From Streptomyces pristinaespiralis (lineage in GTDB: Bacteria > Actinomycetota > Actinomycetes > Streptomycetales > Streptomycetaceae): a stretch of DNA of 64,000 bases. Shown piece by piece: positions 1 to 7,428 of the stretch (position 1 is the stretch's first letter; the number at the start of each line of letters is the position of its first letter). The notes beneath the pieces were generated by a model. It saw nothing but the letters and a program-made list of their open reading frames with translations. It did no database searches and was not told the origin of the DNA. The stretch is taken from positions 5,515,501-5,579,500 of the forward strand of contig NZ_CP011340.1 in the NCBI RefSeq assembly GCF_001278075.1. The letters run 5' to 3'. The position numbers and the translations under genes were made by a program.

Positions 1-905
1 TGCTCGTACAGATAGAGACCGAGCGTCTGGAACTGGTGGTCCGCGCCGCCCGTCGCGCCCGCCCCGCCGCTGAACAGCAGCGGCTCGCCGAACAGCTGGG
101 TCGCGCCGATCGTGGAGACCACACAGGTGAAAAGGATCGTGTGGCGCAGGGACGGCACCGTGACATGGATGAACTGCTGCCACGGCGAGGCCCCGTCGAG
201 CGCGGCCGACTCGTACAGGTCCTTCGGCACGGCCTGCATCGCGGCGAGATAGATCAGCGCGTTGTAACCGGTCCAGCGCCAGATCACGATCGTCGAGACC
301 GCCAGCTGTGAGGTCCACTGCCCGTTCTGCCAGTCGACGTCACCGATACCGACCAGCCCCAGCGCCCAGTTGACCATTCCGTAGTCACGGCCGAAGAGCA
401 GCACGAAGACGAGCGTCGCGGCGGCGACGGACGTCGCGTACGGGGTGAGGGCGGCCACCCTGAAGAACATCGAGCCGCGAAGCCGGTAGTTGAGCAGATG
501 TGCGATGCCGAGCGCCATGAGCAACTGGGGCACGGTCGACATCAGTCCGATGGTGACCGTGTTCCTGAGCGCGTTCCAGAAGAACTCGTCCTCGAGGAGG
601 CGCGAGAAGTTGCGCAGCCCGACCCACTCCATGTCGGTGGGCGCGGTGAGCTCCACCCGGTGCAGCGAGGCCCAGCCGGTGTAGAGCAGCGGGAAGAGGC
701 CGAAGGCGAGGAAGAAGAGGAAGAACGGGGCGACGAAGGCGTACGGGCTCCATCTGACGTCGCGCCGGTAGCGGCGTGAGCGCCTGTCCCGGCGCCGCCG
801 CGCGGCGGCGTCCGTGCCGCGCGGAGCCGTGCCGTCGACGGCGTGACCCGAGGCCCCGGGGTCCTTGACGTGCGCGACGGGCCTGCCGTGTGCGGGTTCC
901 GGCAC
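1..905 (-). CDS. cebF: Sugar ABC transporter permease, CebF-like (3' end outside window)
   Basis: Inner-membrane permease of a carbohydrate (CUT1) ABC transporter, probably for cellobiose and cello-oligosaccharides. The N-terminus is Arg-rich and cytoplasmic, followed by a membrane segment (SPYAFVAPFFLFFLAFG), the motif ALRNT and several further hydrophobic segments, as in MalF/LacF-type permeases. About 301 residues are visible and the C-terminus lies beyond position 1. The GTG start at 905-903 lies one base past the TGA of the binding-protein gene, so the two are co-transcribed and probably translationally coupled. The cellobiose assignment rests mainly on the CebR operator upstream of the partner gene, and the family alone would only say sugar permease. 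Confidence 0.75.
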   Translation of the reverse strand, partial: MPEPAHGRPVAHVKDPGASGHAVDGTAPRGTDAAARRRRDRRSRRYRRDVRWSPYAFVAPFFLFFLAFGLFPLLYTGWASLHRVELTAPTDMEWVGLRNFSRLLEDEFFWNALRNTVTIGLMSTVPQLLMALGIAHLLNYRLRGSMFFRVAALTPYATSVAAATLVFVLLFGRDYGMVNWALGLVGIGDVDWQNGQWTSQLAVSTIVIWRWTGYNALIYLAAMQAVPKDLYESAALDGASPWQQFIHVTVPSLRHTILFTCVVSTIGATQLFGEPLLFSGGAGATGGADHQFQTLGLYLYE

Positions 906-906
906 G

Positions 907-2217
907 TCACTCGTCCAGGGCGTTGTCGATCGCCTTGACCGCCGCGTCCCAGCCCTCTTCCGGGCTGCGGCCCTTCTGGTCCACCTGGAGCATGCCGATG
1001 TCGGCCAGGTTCTGCGCGATGATCAGGTCCTTGGGCCCCACGATCTGCACCGGGACGTCCTGGGCCGCCCGCGAGAAGATCTTCCCGATGGGCGCGCCAC
1101 CGAAGTACGGGTGCTTCGCGTCGGCCACGGCGGGCAGCGCGTAGGCGGCCTCGGCGCTGGGGAAGCTGCCGCGCTCGGTGAACAGCTTCGCCTGCTGCTC
1201 CGGAGCGGTCAGCCAGGCGGCGAGCTTCGCCGCCTCCGCGGTGTGGTCGCCCGTCTTCGGCACGACCAGGAACGAGCCGCCCCAGTTGCCCGGCCGTGGC
1301 GCGGCGGCGACGTCCCACTTGCCCTTGCCGGCGGCGCCTGCCTTGTCCTGGATGTGGCCGAGCATCCAGGCGGGGCAGGACACGGTGGCGAAGGCGCCGT
1401 TGGACATGGCCTGGTCCCACGACGGTGTGAACTGCTGGAGCCTGCCGGTCAGTCTCTCCGTGGCGAACGCGGCGGCGAGGTCCCAGGCCTGCTTCACGGC
1501 CGGGCTTTCTTTGTAGACGATCTCGCCGCTCTCGTCGTAGAAGCGTTTCTCGTTGCTGCCCGTGACGGCCGCCAGTACGCCCGAGGCGGAGTCGACGAAG
1601 GAGGTCCCCTCGGGCGCCCGGGCCTGGTACTTCCTGCCCGTCTCCAGGTACTTGTTCCAGTCCCCGGTCCACAGCCGGCCGACCTCCTCGCGGTCGGTCG
1701 GCAGCCCGGCCTTCGCGAAGAGGTCCTTGCGGTAGCAGATGCCCTGGGGGCCGATGTCGGTGCCGAGACCGACCGTCTTCCCGTCCTTGGTGGTGCCCTG
1801 CGCCCACTTCCAGCCGAGGAACGCGTCCTTGCTGACGCCCTCTGTCCTGCCCAGGTCGACGAGCCGGTCCGCCTGGGTCGCGGTGACCTCCGCGATGTTG
1901 TTGACCTCGACGGCCTGGATGTCGGCGAGACCACTGCCGGTGCTGAGGTGGGTGAGCAGCTGGGGGTAGTAGTTCTCGTTCCGCTGGATCGAGGTCTGCT
2001 TGATCCGGATGTCCGGGTGGAGCTTCATGTACTCCTCGTACAGCCCCGCCTCTCTGAGACCGAAGGCGCCGAAGACGCCCACCGTGATGGTCGTCCTGCC
2101 CTCGCCGCCACCGCTGTCGTAGGCGGCGTCGCCCGGCTCTTCGCTGTCCTTGGCACAGCCGGAGAGGAGCGCGGCGCCCAGCGCGACGACGACCGCGAGG
2201 ATTGCGGTTCTGCGCAT
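907..2217 (-). CDS. cebE: Sugar-binding lipoprotein of ABC transporter, CebE-like
   Basis: Extracellular solute-binding lipoprotein (436 aa, family 1), the substrate receptor for the permease that follows. The start at 2217 (MRRTAIL) is chosen because it gives a clean lipoprotein signal with lipobox LLSGC (Cys21) and has an AAGGAGG ribosome site just upstream; the open frame extends further but is not signal-like. The mature part has the family features: TITVGVFGAFG near the start, then the conserved DIGPQGICYRKDLF block in the middle. It is the first gene of the unit and faces cebR across a 261-bp gap that holds a perfect CebR operator. The substrate is therefore inferred to be cellobiose/cellotriose; other sugars cannot be excluded from sequence. 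Confidence 0.75.
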   Translation of the reverse strand: MRRTAILAVVVALGAALLSGCAKDSEEPGDAAYDSGGGEGRTTITVGVFGAFGLREAGLYEEYMKLHPDIRIKQTSIQRNENYYPQLLTHLSTGSGLADIQAVEVNNIAEVTATQADRLVDLGRTEGVSKDAFLGWKWAQGTTKDGKTVGLGTDIGPQGICYRKDLFAKAGLPTDREEVGRLWTGDWNKYLETGRKYQARAPEGTSFVDSASGVLAAVTGSNEKRFYDESGEIVYKESPAVKQAWDLAAAFATERLTGRLQQFTPSWDQAMSNGAFATVSCPAWMLGHIQDKAGAAGKGKWDVAAAPRPGNWGGSFLVVPKTGDHTAEAAKLAAWLTAPEQQAKLFTERGSFPSAEAAYALPAVADAKHPYFGGAPIGKIFSRAAQDVPVQIVGPKDLIIAQNLADIGMLQVDQKGRSPEEGWDAAVKAIDNALDE

Positions 2218-2369
2218 GACGACCTCCTTCGGGGAGTGCCGCCACCCCCGGGTCCTGACGTGCCGCCCGCGGCCGTACTTGTGTGGGACCCGTACTTTTA
2301 GCACGCCGACCACAGCCGTGGCACGGGCGGTGGCCTGCGGCTTTGCCGAATCAGGTAGCCGCGGGGGAG

Positions 2370-2383
2370 TGGGAGCGCTCCCA
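2370..2383. promoter_or_regulatory. CebR operator (perfect 14-bp palindrome)
   Basis: TGGGAGCGCTCCCA is a perfect inverted repeat and equals the published CebR-binding consensus of Streptomyces. It lies between the divergent cebE and cebR genes, where it can control uptake genes and the repressor gene together. Release by cellobiose or cellotriose is established for CebR in other species. Confidence 0.9.
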
Positions 2384-2478
2384 TGGTGATGCGGCCGGAT
2401 TCGTCGCCCGATGGGGGAGATCCGAGGCGCCGCGGCGCGTTATGTTCTCCGCCTGGGCAGCCTGGGGAGGCGGACACG

Positions 2479-3525
2479 ATGTCTCGGACCATCCGTACGG
2501 GGAACGGGGGGCGGACCACCGGTCTGCCCACCCTCGAAGAGGTCGCCGCGCGGGCGGGGGTCGGACGCGGGACGGTCTCCCGGGTGATCAACGGCTCGCC
2601 GCGCGTCAGCGCGGAGACCCGTGCGCTGGTCGAGGCGGCCGTCGCCGAACTGGGCTACGTCCCCAACCGGGCGGCCCGTGCGCTCGCGGGCAACCGTACG
2701 GACGCCGTGGCGCTCGTCGTCCCCGAGCCGAAGGACCGTTTCTTCGCCGAGCCGTACTTCTCCGAGATGGTGCGCGGTGTCGGAGCCGCCCTCGCCGACA
2801 CCGAGATGCAGCTGCTGCTGACGCTCGCGGGCAACGACCGCGAGCGCAAGACACTCGCGCAGTACCTCGCCGCACACCGGGTCGACGGTGTGCTGCTTGT
2901 CTCGATGCACGCGGGCGACCCGCTGCCGGACCTGCTGGAGCAGCTCTCCATCCCGGTGGTGATCAGCGGCCGCCGCTCGGCGGACGAGACGCTGGCGGCG
3001 GTCGACTCCGACAACTTCGAGGGCGCGCGGGCGGCCGTCGCCCACCTGACCGCCCGGGGGCGCCGCACCGTCGCGACGATCACCGGCCCGCTGGACGTGT
3101 ACGGCGCCCAGCGCCGCCTGGACGGCTACCGCTCCGGCGTGGCCGGCGCGGGTCTGGACGACGACCCCCGGCTGACGGCCGTGGCCGACTTCACCGAGCA
3201 GGGCGGCCGCCTCGCGATGCGCAAGCTGCTCGAGGACCGCCCCGACCTGGACGCGGTCTTCGCCGCCTCCGACGTGATGGCTTCCGGCGCCCGGCACGTA
3301 CTGCGCGAGTCGGGCCGCCGCATCCCGGACGATGTGGCCCTCGTCGGCTTCGACGACTCGGCGGTGGCCCGCCACATGGACCCGGCGCTCACCAGCGTGC
3401 GCCAGCCGACGGAGGAGATGGGACGCACGATGGCCCGGGTCCTGCTCGAGGAGATCGCGGGCCCGTCACCGGAACGGCCCCAGATCGTGCTGCCCACGGA
3501 ACTGGTGGTTCGGGACTCGTCGTGA
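2479..3525 (+). CDS. cebR: LacI-family repressor, CebR-like
   Basis: Transcriptional repressor of 348 aa. The N-terminal LacI helix-turn-helix (LEEVAARAGVGRGTVSRVIN) sits at about residues 16-35, followed by the hinge helix (NRAARALAGNRT) and a periplasmic-binding-like effector and dimer domain ending in the usual VGFDDS and TSVRQP blocks. The ATG at 2479 is preceded by GGGGAGG. It faces cebE with a perfect CebR box between them, which strongly suggests that this is CebR, the cello-oligosaccharide-sensing repressor of cellulose utilisation. In Streptomyces scabies and griseus, CebR also links cellobiose sensing to virulence or development; that link is family knowledge and is not visible here. 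Confidence 0.87.
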   Translation: MSRTIRTGNGGRTTGLPTLEEVAARAGVGRGTVSRVINGSPRVSAETRALVEAAVAELGYVPNRAARALAGNRTDAVALVVPEPKDRFFAEPYFSEMVRGVGAALADTEMQLLLTLAGNDRERKTLAQYLAAHRVDGVLLVSMHAGDPLPDLLEQLSIPVVISGRRSADETLAAVDSDNFEGARAAVAHLTARGRRTVATITGPLDVYGAQRRLDGYRSGVAGAGLDDDPRLTAVADFTEQGGRLAMRKLLEDRPDLDAVFAASDVMASGARHVLRESGRRIPDDVALVGFDDSAVARHMDPALTSVRQPTEEMGRTMARVLLEEIAGPSPERPQIVLPTELVVRDSS

Positions 3526-4044
3526 CGGCCCGGCCTGGGGTGCGGTCTTGGCCGGGGGCCTTGTGGTCGGGCAGCTGGTTCGTCCGGCGGCCGCTTCGAC
3601 CGGGCGCATTGTGGCCCGGTGGCCGCTTCGACCCGGGCGCATTGTGGGCCGGTGGCCGCTTCGACCCGGGCGCGTTGCGGACCGGGTGGCCGCTTCGGCC
3701 GGGGGTCGGTGGTCCGGGCGACCGCTTCGGCGGGGCCTCGTAGTCCGGTGACGGCTTCGGTCGGCCGCTTCGTGGTCCGGCGGGACCTCGTCCGGCGACC
3801 GCTTCGACCGGGGGGTGCGTGGCCCGGTGGCCGCTTCGGCCGGGGGGGTGCGTGGGCCGGCGACCGCTTCGGCGGGGGCCTCGTAGTCCGGTGGCCGCTT
3901 CGGCCGGGGGGTGCGTGGTCCGGCGATCGCTTCGGCGGGGGCCTCGTAGTCCGGCGGGACCTCGTCCGGCGGCGGCTCCCGCCGGGCGCTTCGCGGGCCG
4001 GGGGCCGCTGCGGCCGGCCGCCGCTTCGGTACGCGGTCGAGGTC
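3526..4044. repeat. GC-rich degenerate tandem repeat between cebR and the MerR gene
   Basis: This 519-bp stretch has no convincing gene. It is built from degenerate copies of a roughly 33-bp unit around the core GGCCGCTTCG; the first cores start at 3589, 3621, 3654 and about 3688, so the period drifts from 32 to 34 bp. Later copies are shuffled with blocks reading CCTCGTAGTCCGG and GGGGGTGCGTGG. Because the period is near 33, long open frames appear on both strands, but they run into the antisense of the MerR gene and look like by-products of composition. Confidence 0.75.
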
Positions 4045-4830
4045 TCATTCCCGCTCGCGGAGGTACGCCTCGAGCTCGGCGGCCCCCGTCAGCATCGCCC
4101 GCCCGCGGGCGGCCAGTCGGCCGTGCCAGTCGCGCAGTGCTGCCTCCAGCGGCTCCAGTCCGCCGGCCGCCCGGACCTGGGCGATCAGCGGGGCGATCTG
4201 CTCCAGGAGGTAGCCGCCGCGCCTGAGCTGGTGGGCCAGCCGGGCGTCCCGTACGTCGGCCTCGTCGTAGACGCGGTACCCGGTCAGCGGGTCGCGGCGC
4301 GGGCACACCAGCCCGGCCCGCTCCCATTTGCGCAGCGTCGCGGGCCGGATGCCCAGCTTCACCGCCAGCGGCCCGATGAACGTGCCGCCCGCCGGGGACG
4401 CCGAGGCCGGCCCGGTACCGGCACCGGGCCGGGGCGCCGTACCCCGCTCGCCCCCTGGATCCGGTCCGGACGCCGTGGCGGGCCCGAGGTCGCGGAGGGC
4501 GTTCTCCACGGCCCGGAGGGTCCGGCGGTCGTCGAGGAGCTGGGCGTGGCTCTCGTCGATGAGGCGGAACGCCTCCTCGGTCGCGCCCTCGTTCACCGCC
4601 CGCATGATCGACGCCGCGGTCCGGTGACCGTGGCCCGGCACCAGCGCGAGGAACGCACGCAGGGCACCCGCGTGCAGCGAGGTGTAGGTGCGGTAGCCGT
4701 GGGGGGTGCGGCCGGCGGCCGGAAGGATGCCGGCCTCCTCGTAGTTCCTGACCGCCTGCGTCGACAGACCGTGCCCGCGCGCCAGGTCGACCGGCCTGAG
4801 CCGTTCACCGTTTTGAAGCTTTGTCCCCAT
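4045..4830 (-). CDS. MerR-family regulator with two MerR domains (TioE-like)
   Basis: DNA-binding regulator of 261 aa carrying two MerR-type winged helices in one chain. The first is at about residues 10-75 (RPVDLARGHGLSTQAVRNYE), followed by a helical stretch. A Pro/Gly-rich linker leads to a second MerR domain (VKLGIRPATLRKWERAGL) and a helical C-terminus. This layout matches what is annotated as TioE-family regulators. The ATG at 4830 is chosen over upstream codons because it precedes the first MerR helix directly. The gene faces an erythromycin-esterase-family gene across 58 bp, so it most likely controls that gene and itself. The inducing ligand is unknown. Confidence 0.8.
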   Translation of the reverse strand: MGTKLQNGERLRPVDLARGHGLSTQAVRNYEEAGILPAAGRTPHGYRTYTSLHAGALRAFLALVPGHGHRTAASIMRAVNEGATEEAFRLIDESHAQLLDDRRTLRAVENALRDLGPATASGPDPGGERGTAPRPGAGTGPASASPAGGTFIGPLAVKLGIRPATLRKWERAGLVCPRRDPLTGYRVYDEADVRDARLAHQLRRGGYLLEQIAPLIAQVRAAGGLEPLEAALRDWHGRLAARGRAMLTGAAELEAYLRERE

Positions 4831-4868
4831 GGCACTGCCCACTTCGCGGAAAAGTTTCAACCGAAGGT

Positions 4869-4884
4869 TCAACGATAGCGTTGA
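4869..4884. promoter_or_regulatory. Candidate MerR operator between divergent genes
   Basis: The inverted repeat TCAACG-ATAG-CGTTGA sits just upstream of the esterase start, with two further GTTGAA copies on the minus strand nearby. GATAGC inside it resembles a -10 box about ten bases before ATG 4889, so the esterase mRNA may be leaderless. The placement fits MerR control, but this is inference. Confidence 0.5.
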
Positions 4885-4888
4885 GTGC

Positions 4889-6091
4889 ATGGCTACTGAC
4901 ATCCAGGACACCGCCCATGCCGTCGAGGCCGCCGCCGTCATGGAACTGCTCCGAGTCCGGCCGCGGCTGCTCGCACTGGGCGAGCCCACCCACGGCGAGG
5001 AGCTTCTGCTCGAGGTGCGCAACGACCTCTTCCGGCAGCTCGTCGAACGGGAGGGCTACCGGACGATCACGATCGAGAGCGACTGCCTGGCCGGCCTGGT
5101 CGTGGACGACTACGTCACCTCGGGCAGGGGCACCCTCGACGAGGTCATGGAGCGCGGCATCAGCCACGGGTGGGGCGCGTTCGCAGCCAACCGCGAGCTC
5201 GTGCGCTGGATGCGCGCCTACAACGACGGCCGGCCCGCCTCCGAGCACCTCCGCTTCGCCGGTTTCGACGGCCCGCTGGAGATCACCGGCGCCGCGAGCC
5301 CCCGGCAGGCCCTCACCGCACTCCACGGCTACCTCGCCGCCCACGTGGACGCGGACCTGCTCCCCTGCTCCGCGGAGACCCTCGACCGCCTGCTCGGCGC
5401 CGACGACCGGTGGACCGAACCCGCCGCGATGAGGGACCCGGCCCGGTCCGTGGGGCGCTCGGCCGAGGCCGGGGAACTGCGGCTGCTCGCCGACGATCTG
5501 AGGGCGCTGCTCGACGAGCAGACGCCGCACCTGATGACGGCGACCTCACCGGAAGACCGCTACCGGGCGCACCTGTACGGACGCACCGCCCTCGGCCTGC
5601 TGCGCTACCACTTCTGGATGGCCGACACCTCGCCGGGCCGTCTGGCACGGCTGGTGGGCGTGCGGGACAGGATGATGGCCGACAACCTCCTCGCCGTCGC
5701 CGACCGGGGTCCGGCACTGGTCCACGCCCACAACGGCCATCTGCAGCGGAACAAGAGCACGATGAGGATGGGCGGCCTGCCGCTGGAGTGGTGGAGCGCC
5801 GGGGCGCTGGTGAGTGCTCAACTGGGCGACGGGTACGCCTTCCTGGCCACGGCGCTCGGCACGATCCCGCACCAGGGTGTGGACACCCCGCCGCCGGACA
5901 CCGTCGAAGGGCTCCTGTACGCGCTCCCGCAGGACCGCTGCCTCGTCGACGCGCCCCGGCTGGCCACCGCCCTCGGCGACACGCGGCCCGCCCCCCGGGT
6001 GTCTCCCTACTACGGCTACGCGCCACTCGACCCGGCCCACCTCGCGGGTACCGACGGCATCGTGTTCGTCACGGACGTCCCGCAGAGCTGA
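4889..6091 (+). CDS. Erythromycin esterase family protein
   Basis: Hydrolase-fold protein of 400 aa in the erythromycin esterase (EreA/EreB, PF05139) family. The family's key blocks are visible: ALGEPTHGEE at about residues 30-39, a central helical region and HAHNGHLQRN near residue 285; the Glu and His residues in these blocks form the EreA/B active site. True Ere enzymes open the macrolide lactone ring, but most actinobacterial relatives have not been tested and may act on other esters, so macrolide resistance should not be assumed. The start at 4889 is used because it fits the divergent promoter. It faces the double MerR regulator, suggesting ligand-induced expression. Confidence 0.8.
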   Translation: MATDIQDTAHAVEAAAVMELLRVRPRLLALGEPTHGEELLLEVRNDLFRQLVEREGYRTITIESDCLAGLVVDDYVTSGRGTLDEVMERGISHGWGAFAANRELVRWMRAYNDGRPASEHLRFAGFDGPLEITGAASPRQALTALHGYLAAHVDADLLPCSAETLDRLLGADDRWTEPAAMRDPARSVGRSAEAGELRLLADDLRALLDEQTPHLMTATSPEDRYRAHLYGRTALGLLRYHFWMADTSPGRLARLVGVRDRMMADNLLAVADRGPALVHAHNGHLQRNKSTMRMGGLPLEWWSAGALVSAQLGDGYAFLATALGTIPHQGVDTPPPDTVEGLLYALPQDRCLVDAPRLATALGDTRPAPRVSPYYGYAPLDPAHLAGTDGIVFVTDVPQS

Positions 6092-6165
6092 ACGCCTCGG
6101 CCGGTGTTCCCCGGTCCCTCGGCCCACCGGCCGTGCGAGGCGGGGTCCAGGCGGACGCCGCCTCG

Positions 6166-6552
6166 TCAGCCGACGAACGACTCGGGACCGAACCGGCCCC
6201 AGGCCACGAAGACGAACAGGGCGACATAACCGAGGTCCACCAGCATCAACGTGGTCTCGTGACGCCGTAGGCGTGTGATGGCGGCACCCACCATGACCAT
6301 CGCCAGACCGACGGCGGCGAGCGGGACCAGAACCGGCGCGATGTCGAGCACGGCCGGCAGGATCAGACCGACCGCGCCGAGGACCTCGAGAACTCCGATG
6401 GCCTTGATGCCGCCGGCGCTGAAATCCTCGGTCCATTCCGCGCTGGGCCCGAATGCGGCGATCCTCTCCTTCGACAGGACGATCTTGCCGGCGCCACTGG
6501 CCAGGTAGGCGGCCGCAAGCAGTCCGGCAACGATCCACAGAGCGACATTCAT
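6166..6552 (-). CDS. DoxX family membrane protein
   Basis: Small integral membrane protein (128 aa) with four hydrophobic segments and the DoxX-like pattern: an N-terminal LLAAAYLASGAGKI helix and the GGIKAIGVLEVLGAVGLILP block. An AAGGAG ribosome site precedes the ATG at 6552. It lies 107 bp downstream of the AhpD-like gene in the same direction, and both face an ECF41-type sigma factor gene. DoxX-like proteins are often paired with redox or CMD-family enzymes; their biochemical role is poorly defined, and in mycobacteria a relative takes part in an oxidative-stress membrane complex. The function here is inferred only from this company. Confidence 0.8.
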   Translation of the reverse strand: MNVALWIVAGLLAAAYLASGAGKIVLSKERIAAFGPSAEWTEDFSAGGIKAIGVLEVLGAVGLILPAVLDIAPVLVPLAAVGLAMVMVGAAITRLRRHETTLMLVDLGYVALFVFVAWGRFGPESFVG

Positions 6553-6659
6553 GAGGTTTCTCCTTGCGAGCTGGGACGGGACTGGTCGGAGCGCGCCCGG
6601 CGAGGCCCGCCCTGCCACCGGCGGTGGCAGGGCGCGCCCGCCGGGTGTGAAGGTCCCGG

Positions 6660-7130
6660 TTATCCGAACTGGCCGGGCTGGTAGTCGCCGGCCGGCTGCC
6701 GGGTGATGACGTTCAGGCGGTTGAGGGCGTTGATGAGGGCGATGACGGACACCAGTGCGCCCAACTGGGCGTCGTCGTAGTGCTTGGCGGCGTTCGCCCA
6801 GACCTCGTCGGTGACACCACCGGCCGCGTCGGCGATGCGGGTGCCCTGCTCGGTCAGCTCCAGGGCGGCGCGTTCGGCATCCGTGAACACCGTGGCCTCG
6901 CGCCACACCGCGACCAGATGGAGACGGGTGGAGCTCTCGCCGGCGTGCGCGGCGTCCTTGGTGTGCATGTCCACGCAGAAGCCGCAGCCGTTGATCTGAC
7001 TGGCGCGGAGCAGTACCAGCTCGCGCGTCGAGGCCGGCAGGTCGTCCGCGAGCGCCTTGCCTGCCGCGACGAAGTGCTTCAGGGTCTTGCTCGCCACCGG
7101 GTTGTCGAAGAGGTTCAGGCGGGCGTCCAT
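6660..7130 (-). CDS. AhpD-like / carboxymuconolactone decarboxylase family protein
   Basis: Protein of 156 aa with the AhpD core: the motif INGCGFCVDMHT holds Cys49-X-X-Cys52 and His56, the redox-active arrangement of alkylhydroperoxidase AhpD. The rest is all-helical, as in CMD-family proteins. It probably detoxifies or senses peroxides rather than acting on carboxymuconolactone. It starts at 7130 after an AAGGAG site and faces the ECF41 sigma factor gene. CMD-family genes are one of the standard partners of ECF41 sigma factors, and a matching promoter lies upstream. The DoxX gene follows and may share the transcript. Confidence 0.85.
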   Translation of the reverse strand: MDARLNLFDNPVASKTLKHFVAAGKALADDLPASTRELVLLRASQINGCGFCVDMHTKDAAHAGESSTRLHLVAVWREATVFTDAERAALELTEQGTRIADAAGGVTDEVWANAAKHYDDAQLGALVSVIALINALNRLNVITRQPAGDYQPGQFG

Positions 7131-7167
7131 CGTCCACTCCTTGTCGTTGTCCGTTGTCGCCCTCTAG

Positions 7168-7194
7168 GACAAGGCGGCCCGGCGACCTGTGACG
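7168..7194 (-). promoter_or_regulatory. Candidate ECF41-type promoter for the AhpD-like gene
   Basis: On the minus strand CGTCACA is followed after exactly 16 bases by TGTC. The published ECF41 consensus is TGTCACA, about 16 bases, then CGTC, so each half differs by one base. It lies some 38 bases upstream of the AhpD-like start codon and directly faces the ECF41 gene. No equally good copy was seen for the sigma factor gene itself. Confidence 0.55.
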
Positions 7195-7428
7195 GCTGTG
7201 GATGTGACGTACGTCTCTCTCCGTGGCGGCCCTGCCGCCGGCCTCTGCCGCGACGCTCTGCCGTCAGGGCCGGCGAAGGAGTTCAGCGCGTCCCGCACTC
7301 CGGGCCCACCGCCCCGCCGGCGCCGTCGATCGCCTCGGATAGCCTGCGGGAACGCCGTGCGGAAGCGTCCTCGGACGAGAGGGCGGGGAGACGGGGAGCC
7401 GCGGTACGCGAGGCGGGGAGGGGTCCGG

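Noticed and set aside
542..2245. Long minus-strand frame across cebE into cebF
   Set aside because: It is frame-shifted relative to both real genes, low-complexity and Arg/Gly-rich. The real frames have a lipobox, a GTG start and permease motifs.
3389..4878. Repeat-derived open frames on both strands between cebR and the MerR gene
   Set aside because: They run over the repeat array and antisense to MerR, and the encoded products are simple repeats of Arg, Pro and Gly with no start signal.
4889..6091. Functional macrolide resistance gene
   Set aside because: The family motifs fit, but most actinobacterial members have not been shown to open macrolides. Resistance would be over-reading.
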